This document shows, in pieces, positions 63,770 to 64,000 of a DNA stretch of 64,000 bases. Position numbers and translations under genes: made by a program. This stretch comes from Heyndrickxia acidiproducens DSM 23148 (GTDB lineage: Bacteria > Bacillota > Bacilli > Bacillales > Bacillaceae_C). The DNA is taken from positions 112,060 through 176,059 of the forward strand of contig NZ_KB893976.1 in assembly GCF_000374345.1 (NCBI RefSeq). The letters are read 5' to 3'. Numbering within the stretch: position 1 is the stretch's first letter; each line of letters begins with the position of its first letter. A model generated the notes under the pieces. The model saw only the letters and a list, made by a program, of their open reading frames with translations, had not been told where the DNA came from and made no database searches.

Positions 63770-64000
63770 AGGTGCGAATAGCACCAATGAGTAGGTGGGA
63801 GATGAATTTCGGTTGGCTTTAGCCAAAGGTTTTGATATAATCAGTCTTAGATGGAATAAAGGATTGATATATCAATGAAATTAGATAGTAATAATCATTC
63901 AGTATTCTTACTGCATTATCACCTTGTATTGGTTGTAAAATACCGTAGACAAGTGTTCGATAGCGAAATATCTGATTTTGCAAAAGATATGTTCGCTGAG
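63747..64000 (+). mobile_element. IS200/IS605-type element, left end and start of tnpA
   Basis: The left end has a long stem TCTCCCA (63747-63753) / TGGGAGA (63796-63802) with an inner GGTGC/GCACC hairpin (63771-63785), then a TTGGC-TTTA-GCCAA palindrome (63813-63826), then tnpA. Subterminal hairpins are what IS200/IS605 transposases recognise. The exact left boundary is uncertain, probably within 63731-63746. The right end is outside the window. Confidence 0.75.
63875..64000 (+). CDS. tnpA: IS200/IS605 family transposase TnpA (5' part only)
   Basis: The 42 codons visible begin MKLDSNNHSVFLLHYHLVLV and include VKYRRQVF, the typical N-terminus of Y1 HUH transposases. H14-Y15-H16 is the metal-binding HUH motif. 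The ATG follows AAAGGAT. The catalytic tyrosine and the rest lie beyond the window edge. Whether a tnpB follows cannot be seen. Confidence 0.9.
   Translation, partial: MKLDSNNHSVFLLHYHLVLVVKYRRQVFDSEISDFAKDMFAE

Noticed and set aside
1..64000. CRISPR arrays, tRNA or rRNA genes
   Set aside because: No regularly spaced repeats and no tRNA/rRNA hallmarks were seen on reading the window.

Overview
The window is chromosomal DNA of a spore-forming Bacillaceae bacterium. Gene order over most of it follows the Bacillus subtilis ribF-rpsO-pnp to hfq-spoVK-hflX-ynbB stretch, and it carries many sporulation genes (dpaAB, tepA, spoIIIE, spoVS, cotE, spoVK, sspL, a Spo0E-like gene). Moderate GC, frequent TTG/GTG starts and strong AGGAGG ribosome sites fit this. 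From overall protein character I would guess a Heyndrickxia (Bacillus) coagulans-like species. That name is an inference and was not tested by any search.

Region 1 (1-6.4 kb): 3' end of ribF, rpsO with an S15-type leader, pnp, ylxY, the M16 peptidase mlpA and ymxH. Region 2 (6.5-17.4 kb): dipicolinate synthase dpaAB, asd-dapG-dapA (aspartate to dihydrodipicolinate), rnjB, tepA-ylzJ and spoIIIE. The dpa and dap genes together form the route from aspartate to the spore solute dipicolinic acid. Region 3 (17.5-22.3 kb): a nucleoside ABC importer (nupNOPQ). Region 4 (22.6-31.8 kb): ymfF, ymfH, ymfI, ymfJ, ymfK, rodZ, pgsA, cinA and recA with SOS box. Region 5 (32-45.5 kb): rny, ymdB, spoVS, two U32 proteins, miaB, ricA, cotE, mutS and mutL.

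Region 6 (45.5-47.3 kb) is accessory in character. It has a SAM-I riboswitch in front of a 67-residue Fbp-like protein, then three small minus-strand genes, one of them Spo0E-like and one with a forespore-type promoter candidate. Region 7 (47.3-52.4 kb): miaA, hfq, spoVK, hflX, ynbB. Order then jumps to what in B. subtilis is the ypcP-sspL-ypdQ-ypeP-ypeQ-cspD neighbourhood (52.4-56.6 kb), followed by mntR, fhs, an ABC-F factor, ypgR, brxA and ypjP. The last 270 bases enter an IS200/IS605-type element whose left end appears to have cut off the ypjP 3' end.

Most genes are ordinary housekeeping or sporulation functions, and I see no unmistakable new multi-gene system. The best leads are the riboswitch-small protein pair, a promoter-bearing structured stretch between recA and rny, palindromic elements near spoVS and ymfI, the small sporulation-type genes at 46 kb, RicA without its C-terminal cysteine, a U32 pair beside miaB, and an overlapping upstream ORF at the ABC-F gene. 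No rRNA, tRNA or CRISPR array was seen.
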